Assembly (NCBI RefSeq): GCF_017315985.1
Contig: NZ_JAFLVR010000004.1
Coordinates: forward strand, 1-64,000
DNA length: 64,000 bases
Direction of reading: 5' to 3'
Source: Candidatus Enterococcus murrayae
Lineage (GTDB): Bacteria > Bacillota > Bacilli > Lactobacillales > Enterococcaceae
The stretch's first letter is position 1; every line of letters starts with the position of its first letter. The notes under the pieces are model-generated. The model was not told where the DNA came from. It saw nothing but the letters and a program-made list of their open reading frames with translations, and did not search any database. Below, one piece after another: positions 7,657-17,330 of the stretch. The translations under genes were made by a program, and so were the position numbers.

Positions 7657-8103
7657 TTATTGAGCCCTTAAACTTTGTGCTTGAGCTGTTAAATTCGCAA
7701 TATTGGAACTCAAAGAACCGATTGACATCCCTAATCGTTGAGAATTCTCTTTTAGCTCTGTTAGTTTTTTATCGATAGTTTCTTGGTTCTCTTTATGCTT
7801 ATCTGCAAGTTCTGTCAGTTTGGTTCCTACATCACTAACTTTTGAATCGTATTTATCTCGTCGTGTTCCTTGGAAAGAACCAGAATCAATTGATTTCAAC
7901 TCAGAAGTAACACTTGAACTAAAGCTTGTCAGTGAAGAAACCGCCGTCGTTAACTCGCTTTTCCCTTTTTCTAATCGTTCAATTTTCTCATCAAGAATCT
8001 TCTTATTTGCATTTACCTCATTCAATTTAAGTTGGTTCTGTTTCGCTCTACTTTCTAATGCTTCTGCTTGTTTGATTCGTGCTTCTTTAGCTGCATCACC
8101 CAT
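7657..8103 (-). CDS. Helical LXG partner protein (DUF5082/YwqH-like)
   Basis: These 148 residues are almost entirely helical. There are two long coiled-coil stretches (about 5-65 and 90-145) separated by a short turn containing GSFQGTRRDKYDSKV, where YwqH/DUF5082 proteins carry a W/F-x-G-like bend. There is no signal or membrane segment. In Bacillus subtilis the order ywqH-ywqI-ywqJ (LXG toxin)-ywqK is the same as this gene, the 93-residue protein, then the LXG toxin. It probably binds the toxin's LXG domain before export. The start is supported by GGGAGGAA upstream of the ATG. Confidence 0.7.
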   Translation of the reverse strand: MGDAAKEARIKQAEALESRAKQNQLKLNEVNANKKILDEKIERLEKGKSELTTAVSSLTSFSSSVTSELKSIDSGSFQGTRRDKYDSKVSDVGTKLTELADKHKENQETIDKKLTELKENSQRLGMSIGSLSSNIANLTAQAQSLRAQ

Positions 8104-8121
8104 CTCTGTTCCTCCCTTGTT

Positions 8122-9006
8122 TTAAACTATCCCAAGTACTGTTGAAATAATCTGAGCCAACACACCGCTAGCGGTATTCATGAATAATTCAGACATAAAG
8201 ATAGATTTATTTTCTTTAAGTACAGCATTAAATTCTTTTTCGTCTTCTTTTTCAGCAGCAATTAGAGCTTTTTCACTTGCTTCTTTTACCGGTGAATCAA
8301 TCTTTATTTGTGAAATGACCGACTGTAATTCTTTTCTAGTAAGTGCCCAATCAAACGCCTCATTGCTCTTTGTTACTTGCTGATTTTGATTCCCAAATGT
8401 TGAAGAACTGATTGTACTGTCTTTGATGTCGCCAATAGTTGTTGAGGTGCTATTATCATTTGCATTATAGCTATTCGAATTATGTGAGTGGATATCACTA
8501 TCTTTCTGGACACCTGAATTAACATTTGCAAAATCTCCAACCACAACATGACTATGATTATCTCCTTGAATAATCCTTTGTTGGGCAATATTCACTGTTG
8601 CAGAAGTATTTTTACTAAACGCCTTTTCCAGTACCGTTCTGACTTGTTCCATGAAATCTCCATCTTTAAAATTGATTAAATAGTTATACCCAGAATTCAA
8701 GTTGATTATTAAAAATTGTTTATTATTGTTGTACTGTTGATAAATCATGTAAAGATAAAAACCTGAAAGTCCCATCCCTATTAGGCCGATCACTGGCTGT
8801 AAGCTTAAAACTAACAACGAAACGACAAACACAATAATAATTGGAATGGGTAGTTTGAGTTTTCTCTTGCCTGTAAAAATTCTTGAAATGTTGCTTAATT
8901 GAATAGAAACACTATCAAAATGCAAAACATTGTCTTTGATTGAAAAAAACTCTGTTACTATCTCTTCTTCATTTGACTCAAAAAAACTGGCTAAATCTTT
9001 CCCCAT
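8122..9006 (-). CDS. Membrane protein with DUF6232-like N terminus and polar repeat region
   Basis: The first about 130 residues, with a cytoplasmic beta-like segment (FFSIKDNVLHFDSVSIQL) and two hydrophobic helices, resemble the small DUF6232-type membrane domain. A low-complexity polar stretch follows (about 135-215), with repeated GD/GN turns (IIQGDNHSHVVVGD, TTIGDIKDSTISSSTFGN) in a beta-arch-like style, then a helical region and a hydrophobic C-terminal helix. I chose the ATG at 9006 because AAGGAGAG lies six bases upstream; the earlier ATG at 9030 overlaps that site. It precedes the LXG partner genes by 18 bases, so it is probably in their operon. The function is unknown. Confidence 0.55.
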   Translation of the reverse strand: MGKDLASFFESNEEEIVTEFFSIKDNVLHFDSVSIQLSNISRIFTGKRKLKLPIPIIIVFVVSLLVLSLQPVIGLIGMGLSGFYLYMIYQQYNNNKQFLIINLNSGYNYLINFKDGDFMEQVRTVLEKAFSKNTSATVNIAQQRIIQGDNHSHVVVGDFANVNSGVQKDSDIHSHNSNSYNANDNSTSTTIGDIKDSTISSSTFGNQNQQVTKSNEAFDWALTRKELQSVISQIKIDSPVKEASEKALIAAEKEDEKEFNAVLKENKSIFMSELFMNTASGVLAQIISTVLGIV

Positions 9007-9083
9007 AGTTACTCTCCTTCTACTATTCACTTTTTAAATGGACAGGTCTTTACAGACCCGTCCAAACAAACGATCGCTAAACG

Positions 9084-10190
9084 TTACTCGTACAATCCGC
9101 CTCTAAATGTCTGAGTTAAACTTGCAAAATTGTAATTGTTGCTAGATTTTTCAGATTTGACTTGCCATTTGCCATCTTTTTTCTCTAAATTAATTTTGTA
9201 GCCTTCACCATCCATGTCTGGATCTGTATTGATTGGAGAAGAACCAAGTTTTCCTGGTAGTTCTTGTAAAAAATATTTTTCTATATCACGATCAAGGGCA
9301 TCATCGTATTCTTCATACTTGCCTTCGTTCTCATTTGCGAATTGATTACCGATCGCTTCAGAATCGACATTATCGAATAAGACAACTTCTGGTCTTACAT
9401 AGATCGACGCAAAATTTGGATAAAACTCGTTGAACTTATAGGTGACTTTTCCTTTATTCTTATTCGTGTTTTGCATTTCAGTGATTACTTTTTCTAATTC
9501 TGGAGTTGAGGGTTCATAATATTCAAACTCGTTTTTTAGGCATTTGATGCTTGAATCTTTAAACTCTTGTTTTTCTTTTGCTAAGTCATTCCCTAATTCG
9601 AGTTTTTCATCTTTTTTCTCTTCTGCTCCCATGAATACCGTCTGGATATAATGATCGGCTAATTTTTCAACTTCTTCTGTCTCGTCTTTATATTTTGTTT
9701 GATCGATTTTTAATTCAACACCAGCTTCTTTACTTTCATCCTCTGCGTCATCAAGATTAAAGATCGTTGGTTTATAATGCAGCTCATATTTTTTTCCCTT
9801 CGTTACCTGAAAGACGATCGGCTCGGTTAGACTCTTGTCCTCTGATAATGATTCATAGCTCATTGATTTGAACTGATCGTCAGAACTATAGATATCTTCG
9901 TTGGAAGTCTTCTTGCCATCTTCGTCGTATAAAGCAAAATCATCTGGCATAACCTCCAGCTTCTTATCTGATTTATTGGTTACCTTGACGTTTAGACTTA
10001 AATACTTCACATCATCCCCGGTCGTCTTATCCATTGGAACGATATAAGCTCCATCTTCGACACTTAAATCGACCAGCGAAGATTGAGCAGATTCTTCCTT
10101 TTTCTCTGATTTTGCTTTTTCTTTCGTTGAACAGCCGCTGACCATCAACACTAAACTACTAACTAATAACACTTTCATAAACTTTTTCAT
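9084..10190 (-). CDS. Lipoprotein of the T7SS locus (DUF4352/DUF5105-like)
   Basis: This 368-residue protein starts with a lipoprotein signal peptide (MKKFMKVLLVSSLVLMVSGC), with the lipobox VSGC, so it should be anchored outside the membrane. The N-terminal domain (about 40-160) has the pattern seen in immunoglobulin-like DUF4352/DUF5105 lipoproteins: YLSLNVKVTNKSDKKL, then DDFALYDEDG. A second acidic domain of about 190 residues follows. I chose the ATG at 10190, which has GGGGAG eight bases upstream; the longer frame would put 17 residues in front of the signal peptide. It lies between essC and the LXG module, but a direct role in secretion is unproven. Confidence 0.7.
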   Translation of the reverse strand: MKKFMKVLLVSSLVLMVSGCSTKEKAKSEKKEESAQSSLVDLSVEDGAYIVPMDKTTGDDVKYLSLNVKVTNKSDKKLEVMPDDFALYDEDGKKTSNEDIYSSDDQFKSMSYESLSEDKSLTEPIVFQVTKGKKYELHYKPTIFNLDDAEDESKEAGVELKIDQTKYKDETEEVEKLADHYIQTVFMGAEEKKDEKLELGNDLAKEKQEFKDSSIKCLKNEFEYYEPSTPELEKVITEMQNTNKNKGKVTYKFNEFYPNFASIYVRPEVVLFDNVDSEAIGNQFANENEGKYEEYDDALDRDIEKYFLQELPGKLGSSPINTDPDMDGEGYKINLEKKDGKWQVKSEKSSNNYNFASLTQTFRGGLYE

Positions 10191-10248
10191 TACTAAAACT
10201 CCCCTTTTATTTTCTAGATAAAAATTATCGGTATGATTCACTTTTGTT

Positions 10249-10782
10249 TTATTTACTTTTTTTTGCCATTAAATACTCTTCACGAGAACTTTTTGCATCT
10301 TCTTTCATAGTTGGATAGGCCTTTTTTATATCATTAGCACTGATGAAAAAGAAAACAATCATTAGTATTTGAATTGGCAACACAACTAGTCCTAAAAGCC
10401 CAAAGTATGTGTCCCCGGCACCACCACTTGTGAGATCAAATAAGAGCAGAGGAATCAATAGCAGCGAAATGATGTTTGCAGCATAAAGTAAACTAGGCGC
10501 CACATGCTTTCTTTTAGAGATTAATTTCAATTTGCCTGCCCCAATATGCGCAAAAATAGTTAACACAAAAAGGACATTTCCTACTGTTCTGCCAATATCA
10601 AACCCTAAAAAGGATAGGACCAATAAAACAATATATATAATCGGGAGGGTCAAATAATAACTGTACGTATTGTACGGCCTACTCTCGTTTTTCATCTTTT
10701 GTTTTGCTGCTTTTAACGTTTCTTTCAAAGTATCTCTTCCTTTTCTTGTAGAAAATTTATTACTGACTTGGAATCTTTTCAA
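10249..10782 (-). CDS. Membrane protein of unknown function in T7SS locus
   Basis: This 177-residue protein has a basic N terminus and four hydrophobic segments (about 45-63, 66-84, 95-117 and 124-149), then a charged C-terminal tail. I do not recognise a family. The start is a TTG at 10782 with GGAAGG about seven bases upstream; a second TTG at 10728, also with GGAAG, would remove 18 residues. It is encoded just before the lipoprotein gene (58-base gap) and downstream of essC. The position suggests an accessory component of the secretion locus. Confidence 0.5.
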   Translation of the reverse strand: MKRFQVSNKFSTRKGRDTLKETLKAAKQKMKNESRPYNTYSYYLTLPIIYIVLLVLSFLGFDIGRTVGNVLFVLTIFAHIGAGKLKLISKRKHVAPSLLYAANIISLLLIPLLLFDLTSGGAGDTYFGLLGLVVLPIQILMIVFFFISANDIKKAYPTMKEDAKSSREEYLMAKKSK

Positions 10783-10864
10783 TCAGCATCCTTCCAAGTC
10801 TCTTTATTTTTGAAATCTCATTGCTGAACAATTATCGGCAAATCCATTTCGTTCTCATTTAGCC

Positions 10865-10906
10865 ACACTGAGTTGGCAGCATATTCGACTGCCATATTCT
10901 CAGTGT
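10865..10906 (-). terminator. Long hairpin after essC
   Basis: ACACTGAG pairs with CTCAGTGT, and an inner GGCAGC/GCTGCC-like stem strengthens the hairpin. It lies about 60 bases past the essC stop and could separate the machinery operon from the cargo genes. No T-run is seen on either strand, so this may be a processing or attenuation structure instead. Confidence 0.4.
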
Positions 10907-10968
10907 TTAGTATTTATTCCTCATTAAAAGTGCACGGGATTATGCCATATAGCAAAATTCAACACTTT

Positions 10969-13900
10969 TTATTCACTAATCAACTTCACTCGACAGGCAT
11001 TTCTGCCTACAAAGAAGTGACTTTCATCCAACTCAACAGTCGGTTCATTGTAGCTGCTCTTCACGTTGACAAAGCTTTGATCGATCAAGCGAGTTCCTGC
11101 CATTCCGGCTGGAATATTTGCCCGCAGAGTTTTATTGACATCGTCGAAGCTGTTTTCGATTTGTTTTTGATTGCCTTGCAGAATGAAATAGATCCCAACT
11201 TTTGGTCCTTTTTTCAGATAGCGATTGAAGTTCTCACTGGTGATAAAGGATTTATCGCTAAATGACTGGACATCTGGGATGTAAACGAACATCGGCTCGT
11301 GTATTCCGCTGGCTTCGCGTTCACTGATTTCGCTGATCAAGTCATTAGTAAAGGTACTGTACTCGCCTTCAGAGACCAGCATGTCTGCACTTTCTAAGTA
11401 GCCATCAAATCGATCCCCACTATTAAAAATGATTCGTTGTGCTTGTCCGGCCAATCGTTTGAAGTTTTCCATGATGACTCGCTCGATGGATTCAGTCTGC
11501 TGAGGTGTGTCATCACCAATGACAAAGTAGCCATGTTCCCGCGGATCAAATCCTATGACCGCGGTTGTCTCTTTGTCGAGAGCGATCGGAAGCTGCAACT
11601 GTTCCAGCATGTGCTGGGTTTCTTTGTTTCCATAAAACTCTTCCAAGCTGATGACAGTCGACAGCATTGGAATCTTTGTTGGGCGTTTACCTTCCCACGC
11701 ACGGTCCAGTTCTTCGATTTCTGCTTCTAGATGATTTAGACGATCGATGTCGTTTTCGCCTTTTGCTGGCAGATAGATTTGAACCTCCTGCGGCATGTCT
11801 AATTTGATTTGTGCCCGTCCGATAATTTCCTGCGGGATCAACGCATCGCGACCAACAATATCGCGGATCGCGCCATCTTCGACTAAGAACAAACCAATAT
11901 GTGACGGAATATTACTCGACATGCTCATTTTGAAGCTATTGGTTCGTAAGACAGCCATCACAGCATAAAGCCCTAGACTGGCGCCTTCTCTTAATAGCTG
12001 ATTCAGAACAGATTCGATCGGTTCTTCTAGCGGACATTCCTTGATCGCATCAAATCCATCTACGACGGTGATGATTACCGGTAAGGAAACACCGGCTTTC
12101 TTCTCATATTGCGACAGACTCGCTACACCGTAAGCAGTGAATGCTTCTTTTCTCCGTTGAATTTCGGTACGAATTCGTTTCAGAAACTTCAACAGCTTCT
12201 CTTCTTCCTCTAAGCGAACATGATCCACTACATGCGGCAGATCTTTTAATGGCAGTAAACCGTTTGTTCCAAAATCAAAGAGATTGAATTGAACCTGTTC
12301 CGGATTGTTTTGCCGTGCTAAATTCATAAGCAATGTTTGCAGCAGGGTTGATTTACCAAACCCTGGTGACCCATAGACCGCTGTATGACTAAAGCTTTCT
12401 AAATCAAAATCAAAATTCACCTGTTCTTGACGTGTCGGAATATCCATTAGTCCTAATGGTACAGCTAAGCGACGTTCCTTTTTCCATTCAGCTAAATCAA
12501 TCACTGGTGTATCAATGACTTCTTCTAACGGCGGCAGCCAAGGCTTATCAGGTAGAACCGCTCTAGACTGATCTGCGTAGTCAGCAATTGCTTCAACCAC
12601 TGCGTCTAACTGGGTTTGCTCTTCTTCCGTTTTAACGACTGCAACCTCATCTTCTGAAAGGTCCATCGTCAATAATTCATATTGACCTAAATGATTGATC
12701 CACCAGATTCGTTCATCGATTTTTTCCTCATGAGTCGCATTTGGATCGTACGTTGCACCGCTCCAAGCAGATTGGAACAATTCATAAATTTCATTGTTTC
12801 CGACTTGCAGGTACGCACGACCTGGTTGGGTAATACTTGCCGCGTCAGGTGTTTTGATGATCTCATTTGAATCGGCAGGATCCGCTACTTTCAACGCTAG
12901 TTTGAACCGAGAGTTGGACCAGATTTGATCATCCACGACGCCGCTTGGTTTTTGTGTTGCCAAAATCAAGTGAACCCCTAATGATCGACCGATCCGGGCA
13001 GTGGAAACTAACTCCGCCATAAAATCAGGTTCGTTGGCTTTTAATTCAGCGAACTCATCGCTGATCAGGAATAAATGCGGCAATGGATCGCTTGGGTATT
13101 TTTTCTTTTCAACGGGATCAGCAACTTCTTTTCCTTGTTTATAAAGCTTGGTATATCCATTGATATGATTGACCCCGAACTCACCAAATTTCCGTTGACG
13201 CTTCTGCAGCTCCGCGCGAATACTTTGCAGGGCGCGAGCAGAGCTTGCACCATCTAAGTTGGTAATGGATCCTAACAGATGCGGCAATTTGGCAAATAGA
13301 TTCGCCATTCCCCCACCTTTAAAGTCGATCGGCAAGAATCCGACATCCTCCGGCGCAAAGTTGACCGCCAAAGACAAGATATAGCTTTGCACGATTTCTG
13401 ACTTACCAGAACCAGTCGTCCCGGCAACCAGCCCGTGAGGACCATGGGCGCGTTCATGCAAGTTCAATGACACAATGTCATCTTTTCCCCGTAACCCTAG
13501 CGGCACCGCTAATGACTTCGAGGTATTAGCCTTTTGCCAGCGTTGAGCAATCTGCAGCTCCTCGGTTCTTTTGACTTCATACATGCCAAGAAAATCGATC
13601 GCTTCCGGAATCGCATTTTTTTCTACTTCCACATGGTTCAAATTCGCCAACCGTTGGATGGCTTCAGACACGGTAAATTCCTTTGGCAAATGAACTGGAC
13701 GGAAAAATTGATTGACATACACATGATTTTCATTGACCAAGGTGGCCGCCTCGCTGCTTTGATAGTCAATCATCGTCGTCGTTGTTTCCGGCAGCATATT
13801 CGCCGTTTCCTTGCCCCAAATAACAGTAACCCCGTATTGACTCATGTCTTCGGCCAAGTATTCATTCAAACCATGACCGGACAACCAGCTCTCATCTAAA

Positions 13901-15426
13901 ATCGTCAGCACATAATGGGGAGAAAATTGAATTTTTTCATTCTTCTCCGATTCCTTCAGCTGCTGGCGTCGTTTCGAAATCAGTTGATAAAAGGAGTTCA
14001 GCCCCATATCGCGACTCTGAGCATTGTGGATCATACCGCGTAAATTCAATTGCTGTAATTGGAAATGCGGCAGCCAACGCCAATCCTGCCATTTCTCCTG
14101 ATAATCCTCCTCTGCTAATAGAGCGATAAACTGAACATCCCGATAAGAATGAAACACAGATATTTGGAATAAAATGCTTTGAACTGCTGTTTGCAGATTT
14201 TCTGGTGTCCCAGCTAATCCGATTGTTTGATCCAACAAAGTAGTAGTAATTGGTGCTGCTTTTAATGTTTGATGTGGTCGCACTATTTTTTCTTCGGCAA
14301 ATTCAGCCAAGGGATCGACTTCGTTTTCGTTTTTACGAAAATCAACTTTGAAACTCGTTGGTATCTCACCGGTCCCTAACCGAAATTGAAGAAAGTCAGC
14401 ATTCATCACCGTCCGCTCATAAATCCGTGGATGATACTCTTTCGCCATCTGTGACAATGTTTCCATCTCAGGATTCTGATATTCCAAGGCCTCGCGTTGT
14501 TCAGCGGATAATTGTTCCAATTCTTTTTTTTGCTGAATCATATAACGTTGATAGGTCTCACTACGCAGTTTATTTTTTCGTTTGGTTTCCTTTTTGTTCG
14601 TGAAATAGCTGGAGACCGAAAAACCTGCAGTTAATAAACTCGCTCCTCCCATACTGAGCATCATAATCGGATTTCCTCCACTCAATACACTGGAGGCACC
14701 GCTGAGTACAACCATTCCTAACGGCGGAACGATTGATCGAAGAATCTCACTTTTTCCCTCTGAGGCTTTTGTACTCGGCGGCGTCACCGTCTGCTCCTTT
14801 TTAGGCGGCTTAAGATGAATCCGCGGACTTCGGCGAAAATCAGGAAAGCTGATTGGAAATTCATTTTTTTCTGTTTCCGGCATTACTTTGCGGAAATCCA
14901 AGTGAATAGTTTGTTCCAGGCAAGTGATTTTAAATTGCTTTTCCCGCCGCTCAATCATGACGCCGCCGATAATGACACGGTCACCCACAGCGAATTCTGT
15001 TGCCAGCTGTTCCACTCGTTTATCATTCCAGTAGACTTTTTCTCCATTCGCCTCTACTGCCAATGTCAATTCTTTCCTATTTTCTTTAGTAGAAAGGACA
15101 CCTATGGTTTCGCTGGCTATACAAATTTCTGAACCATATGCTTTTGAGATCGTCCACTTCTCTTTTGGCAACGTTGTCGTAAAGACCGTTAAATCGGAAT
15201 GAGGCAATACAACTATTTCTTTTTCAGATGCTACAGAATTTTCAAAGAAGATTTTTCCGTTTACACATTTGATCACCGCCCCATGAAAATGAACCGTTTG
15301 TCCTTCCGACAGTTCGCTATGATCAAAGACCTCTTCAAAAAGAAAAACATCAAAAAGAATGCTATCCTTTTCTATGATTTGATCATCGATAGAAGGACAA
15401 GGCTGATTATTTAGCTTGGTCATCAT
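10969..15426 (-). CDS. essC: T7SSb FtsK/SpoIIIE-type ATPase EssC
   Basis: This 1485-residue protein is the motor of the secretion system. The N-terminal about 190 residues fit tandem FHA-like domains. A hydrophobic region (about 225-275) holds the membrane helices, and the rest is a chain of ATPase domains in the cytoplasm. Walker A motifs are GTTGSGKS (about residue 670) and GSPGFGKS (about 1020), with LFLISDEFAEL as the Walker B region of the first. The third ATPase domain has a degenerate P-loop (GDDTPQQTES near 1310), as usual for this family. The start overlaps essB by 20 bases. EssC C termini vary between strains and match the adjacent cargo, so this one should fit the LXG island beside it. 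Confidence 0.96.
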   Translation of the reverse strand: MMTKLNNQPCPSIDDQIIEKDSILFDVFLFEEVFDHSELSEGQTVHFHGAVIKCVNGKIFFENSVASEKEIVVLPHSDLTVFTTTLPKEKWTISKAYGSEICIASETIGVLSTKENRKELTLAVEANGEKVYWNDKRVEQLATEFAVGDRVIIGGVMIERREKQFKITCLEQTIHLDFRKVMPETEKNEFPISFPDFRRSPRIHLKPPKKEQTVTPPSTKASEGKSEILRSIVPPLGMVVLSGASSVLSGGNPIMMLSMGGASLLTAGFSVSSYFTNKKETKRKNKLRSETYQRYMIQQKKELEQLSAEQREALEYQNPEMETLSQMAKEYHPRIYERTVMNADFLQFRLGTGEIPTSFKVDFRKNENEVDPLAEFAEEKIVRPHQTLKAAPITTTLLDQTIGLAGTPENLQTAVQSILFQISVFHSYRDVQFIALLAEEDYQEKWQDWRWLPHFQLQQLNLRGMIHNAQSRDMGLNSFYQLISKRRQQLKESEKNEKIQFSPHYVLTILDESWLSGHGLNEYLAEDMSQYGVTVIWGKETANMLPETTTTMIDYQSSEAATLVNENHVYVNQFFRPVHLPKEFTVSEAIQRLANLNHVEVEKNAIPEAIDFLGMYEVKRTEELQIAQRWQKANTSKSLAVPLGLRGKDDIVSLNLHERAHGPHGLVAGTTGSGKSEIVQSYILSLAVNFAPEDVGFLPIDFKGGGMANLFAKLPHLLGSITNLDGASSARALQSIRAELQKRQRKFGEFGVNHINGYTKLYKQGKEVADPVEKKKYPSDPLPHLFLISDEFAELKANEPDFMAELVSTARIGRSLGVHLILATQKPSGVVDDQIWSNSRFKLALKVADPADSNEIIKTPDAASITQPGRAYLQVGNNEIYELFQSAWSGATYDPNATHEEKIDERIWWINHLGQYELLTMDLSEDEVAVVKTEEEQTQLDAVVEAIADYADQSRAVLPDKPWLPPLEEVIDTPVIDLAEWKKERRLAVPLGLMDIPTRQEQVNFDFDLESFSHTAVYGSPGFGKSTLLQTLLMNLARQNNPEQVQFNLFDFGTNGLLPLKDLPHVVDHVRLEEEEKLLKFLKRIRTEIQRRKEAFTAYGVASLSQYEKKAGVSLPVIITVVDGFDAIKECPLEEPIESVLNQLLREGASLGLYAVMAVLRTNSFKMSMSSNIPSHIGLFLVEDGAIRDIVGRDALIPQEIIGRAQIKLDMPQEVQIYLPAKGENDIDRLNHLEAEIEELDRAWEGKRPTKIPMLSTVISLEEFYGNKETQHMLEQLQLPIALDKETTAVIGFDPREHGYFVIGDDTPQQTESIERVIMENFKRLAGQAQRIIFNSGDRFDGYLESADMLVSEGEYSTFTNDLISEISEREASGIHEPMFVYIPDVQSFSDKSFITSENFNRYLKKGPKVGIYFILQGNQKQIENSFDDVNKTLRANIPAGMAGTRLIDQSFVNVKSSYNEPTVELDESHFFVGRNACRVKLISE

Positions 15427-16576
15427 TGGCTTGTCCTCCCAGCAATTTCACATAGTTATTGATTTGTTCTTCGTATTCCTTCAACAACTCTTGTTTCTTT
15501 TCGCCGTCCATTCGGGTATTAGCCTTTGTCGCATCGTATAGCTTGGTATACGCATGAAGAACGTATTGATTATCTCCAATATTTTTCGCTAGGCTTAATG
15601 CTTTTTCAAAGTTTCCGCGACCAAGATATATCCAGAACAGCAAGGTGTTTTCACTAGATTTTTGCGAAATGGTATTCAGCACTGCTTCTTTCTGCTCATT
15701 AGTCAGGCTGTCTAATTGAATATAGCTGACTGCTAAAATATATTGCGCAGAAGTCGGTAATTTTTCTGCCTCATCCTGCTTCAGCTCTGTCGCTGCACCA
15801 GAATAGTCATTAAAGATAAACTTCGACTCCGCTTCGATCACTCGTTCTTGCAGCGGAACCACTCGTCCGGCATAAACGGATAATCCGATCCCCAGTCCGA
15901 TCGCAACGACCAGCAGGCCGATACTTCCCCACTTGAATAGACGGTAATGCTGCTTCTTCACCAGCTTCTTTTCTCGTCGATTTCTTTCTCGCAGAATCGT
16001 AATTGATTCTGAAAGATGCTGATCGATCTCCTCTGGTGTAGCCGCAAGATAAATTTTCTCCACTAGAGCATGCTTAACCGCACCTAATCCATCCACTAAC
16101 CCTGAAAAATCGAGCTTTGGCTGCAAAATAAAACAAATCAACGCCTTGTATTGTTTGAAAAAGACCTCATCTGTTGGTTGAAAAGGAGCAATGATTTCTA
16201 ATAGTCCTCGATGTGCTAATCGAACAGTATCACCAACGACAAATACATTTTCCGGATGTACAAAAGGATTGATCAATTGCTGGTGCTGTTTTAATAGAAA
16301 GCGCATTTTTTGTGCCAATTCTAGTCGTTCCAACTCACTTGACCGTTCTGCTAGTTTCGCTGTCGTTTCCCCAAGCGTTGGGATTTCATAATTGATTATC
16401 AATTCCTCTTCAGTATGCTGAGTGATTTTCCCTTTTAAACAATCATCCGTTTGCTCTAGAATCGACTGATATTGCGCGATCATCGTTCCCTTAAACTGAT
16501 TCGCAGTTAAGCGTGTCGTTAACGCTTCTTGATTTAATGTTTGTTCGATCGTTGTTGTCCCATCATTTCGTTCCAT
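15407..16576 (-). CDS. essB: T7SSb membrane protein EssB (pseudokinase)
   Basis: This 389-residue protein has a cytoplasmic pseudokinase-like domain (about 1-215), one membrane helix (about 218-240, preceded by a basic stretch) and an extracytoplasmic helical domain of about 150 residues. That order is the EssB/YukC fold, a core membrane component that contacts EssC and EsaA. It lacks the catalytic motifs of an active kinase. It overlaps esaB by 14 bases and essC by 20, so translation is coupled through the operon. Confidence 0.95.
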   Translation of the reverse strand: MERNDGTTTIEQTLNQEALTTRLTANQFKGTMIAQYQSILEQTDDCLKGKITQHTEEELIINYEIPTLGETTAKLAERSSELERLELAQKMRFLLKQHQQLINPFVHPENVFVVGDTVRLAHRGLLEIIAPFQPTDEVFFKQYKALICFILQPKLDFSGLVDGLGAVKHALVEKIYLAATPEEIDQHLSESITILRERNRREKKLVKKQHYRLFKWGSIGLLVVAIGLGIGLSVYAGRVVPLQERVIEAESKFIFNDYSGAATELKQDEAEKLPTSAQYILAVSYIQLDSLTNEQKEAVLNTISQKSSENTLLFWIYLGRGNFEKALSLAKNIGDNQYVLHAYTKLYDATKANTRMDGEKKQELLKEYEEQINNYVKLLGGQANDDQAK

Positions 16577-16835
16577 TATTTTCTTTCTCCGTTCTTACAA
16601 ATAATTGATCGCCATCGCTGATTGGATAATTAGCTAATGGCAGCTGCGGATTGATCCTAATTGGTTTATTGATCAGCTCTAAGGAAAAGCTTTCTGGCAG
16701 CGTGACATTCATGATTGTCAAAGCTTCTTGCAGCAAGGGGACCAACTGCTCCAGTGTTACCCGATTTGGGATACGCAGATCGATCACCTGTTCATTAAAA
16801 TGCAGACCAATGTTGATTGCTGTTTTACCTTCCAA
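16563..16835 (-). CDS. esaB: T7SSb ubiquitin-like protein EsaB
   Basis: This 90-residue protein has a ubiquitin-like pattern, with beta strands INIGLHFNEQVIDLRIP, a helix around LEQLVPLLQEAL and a final strand ISDGDQLFVRTE. EsaB/YukD proteins are small cytoplasmic factors required for T7SSb function. It sits between essA and essB in the standard order, and its end overlaps the essB start by 14 bases. Confidence 0.93.
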   Translation of the reverse strand: MEGKTAINIGLHFNEQVIDLRIPNRVTLEQLVPLLQEALTIMNVTLPESFSLELINKPIRINPQLPLANYPISDGDQLFVRTEKENNGTK

Positions 16836-16847
16836 GTTTGTTGCCTC

Positions 16848-17330
16848 CTAATTTTTTCTAACAAAAACTGTCGAAAATCTACGTCCAAGAAAAATTCCTA
16901 ACACCAGCATCCCCAGGATCACCGCACTCGCAAGAAGATAAATCAGTCCTTTAGGTATCGAATTGGAACGTTGTGTCCTTTGATTCACGTGAGCGACTGC
17001 TCCTTCGTAATTCTCTAGGAATAATTTTTTTTCATAGGATCTTACTTCTTTCCCAGTTTCAGGCAATTGCTTTGTAACAAACACTTTCTCCTTGGCTAGT
17101 CGCGTGATTTTTTCACGAGCCGCCAAATTCTGCTGATCCCTTGCCGTTTTATTATCTAGAAATAAATCAGGTGCAATCAGATACTCGATCGAATCTTCTT
17201 TTTCCTTGTTTTTCTCGTAAATCACTTGATTATTAATGACCAGTTTGCCATTTTCCGCTACAGCTTCTTTCCCAAATAATCCAGTAGCTATTAAGATCAA
17301 CAATAAACCGATGATTTTCCGTTTATTCAT
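16848..17330 (-). CDS. essA: T7SSb membrane protein EssA
   Basis: This 160-residue protein has an N-terminal signal-like segment (about 4-22), an extracytoplasmic helical region and a C-terminal membrane helix (about 132-152) followed by a short basic tail. This is the EssA topology. The ATG at 17330 lies inside the end of esaA (8-base overlap). A TTG two codons earlier is an alternative. EssA is required for assembly of the complex, and its position between esaA and esaB is canonical. Confidence 0.9.
   Translation of the reverse strand: MNKRKIIGLLLILIATGLFGKEAVAENGKLVINNQVIYEKNKEKEDSIEYLIAPDLFLDNKTARDQQNLAAREKITRLAKEKVFVTKQLPETGKEVRSYEKKLFLENYEGAVAHVNQRTQRSNSIPKGLIYLLASAVILGMLVLGIFLGRRFSTVFVRKN

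Noticed and set aside
1-10800. Insertion sequence or phage as the source of the LXG island
   Set aside because: Despite duplicated and broken genes, I saw no transposase, integrase, terminal repeats or att-like duplications. Homologous recombination between modules explains the debris better.
10873-11265. 130-codon plus-strand frame over the essC 3' end
   Set aside because: It lies opposite the well-supported essC coding sequence and has no family resemblance or ribosome site.
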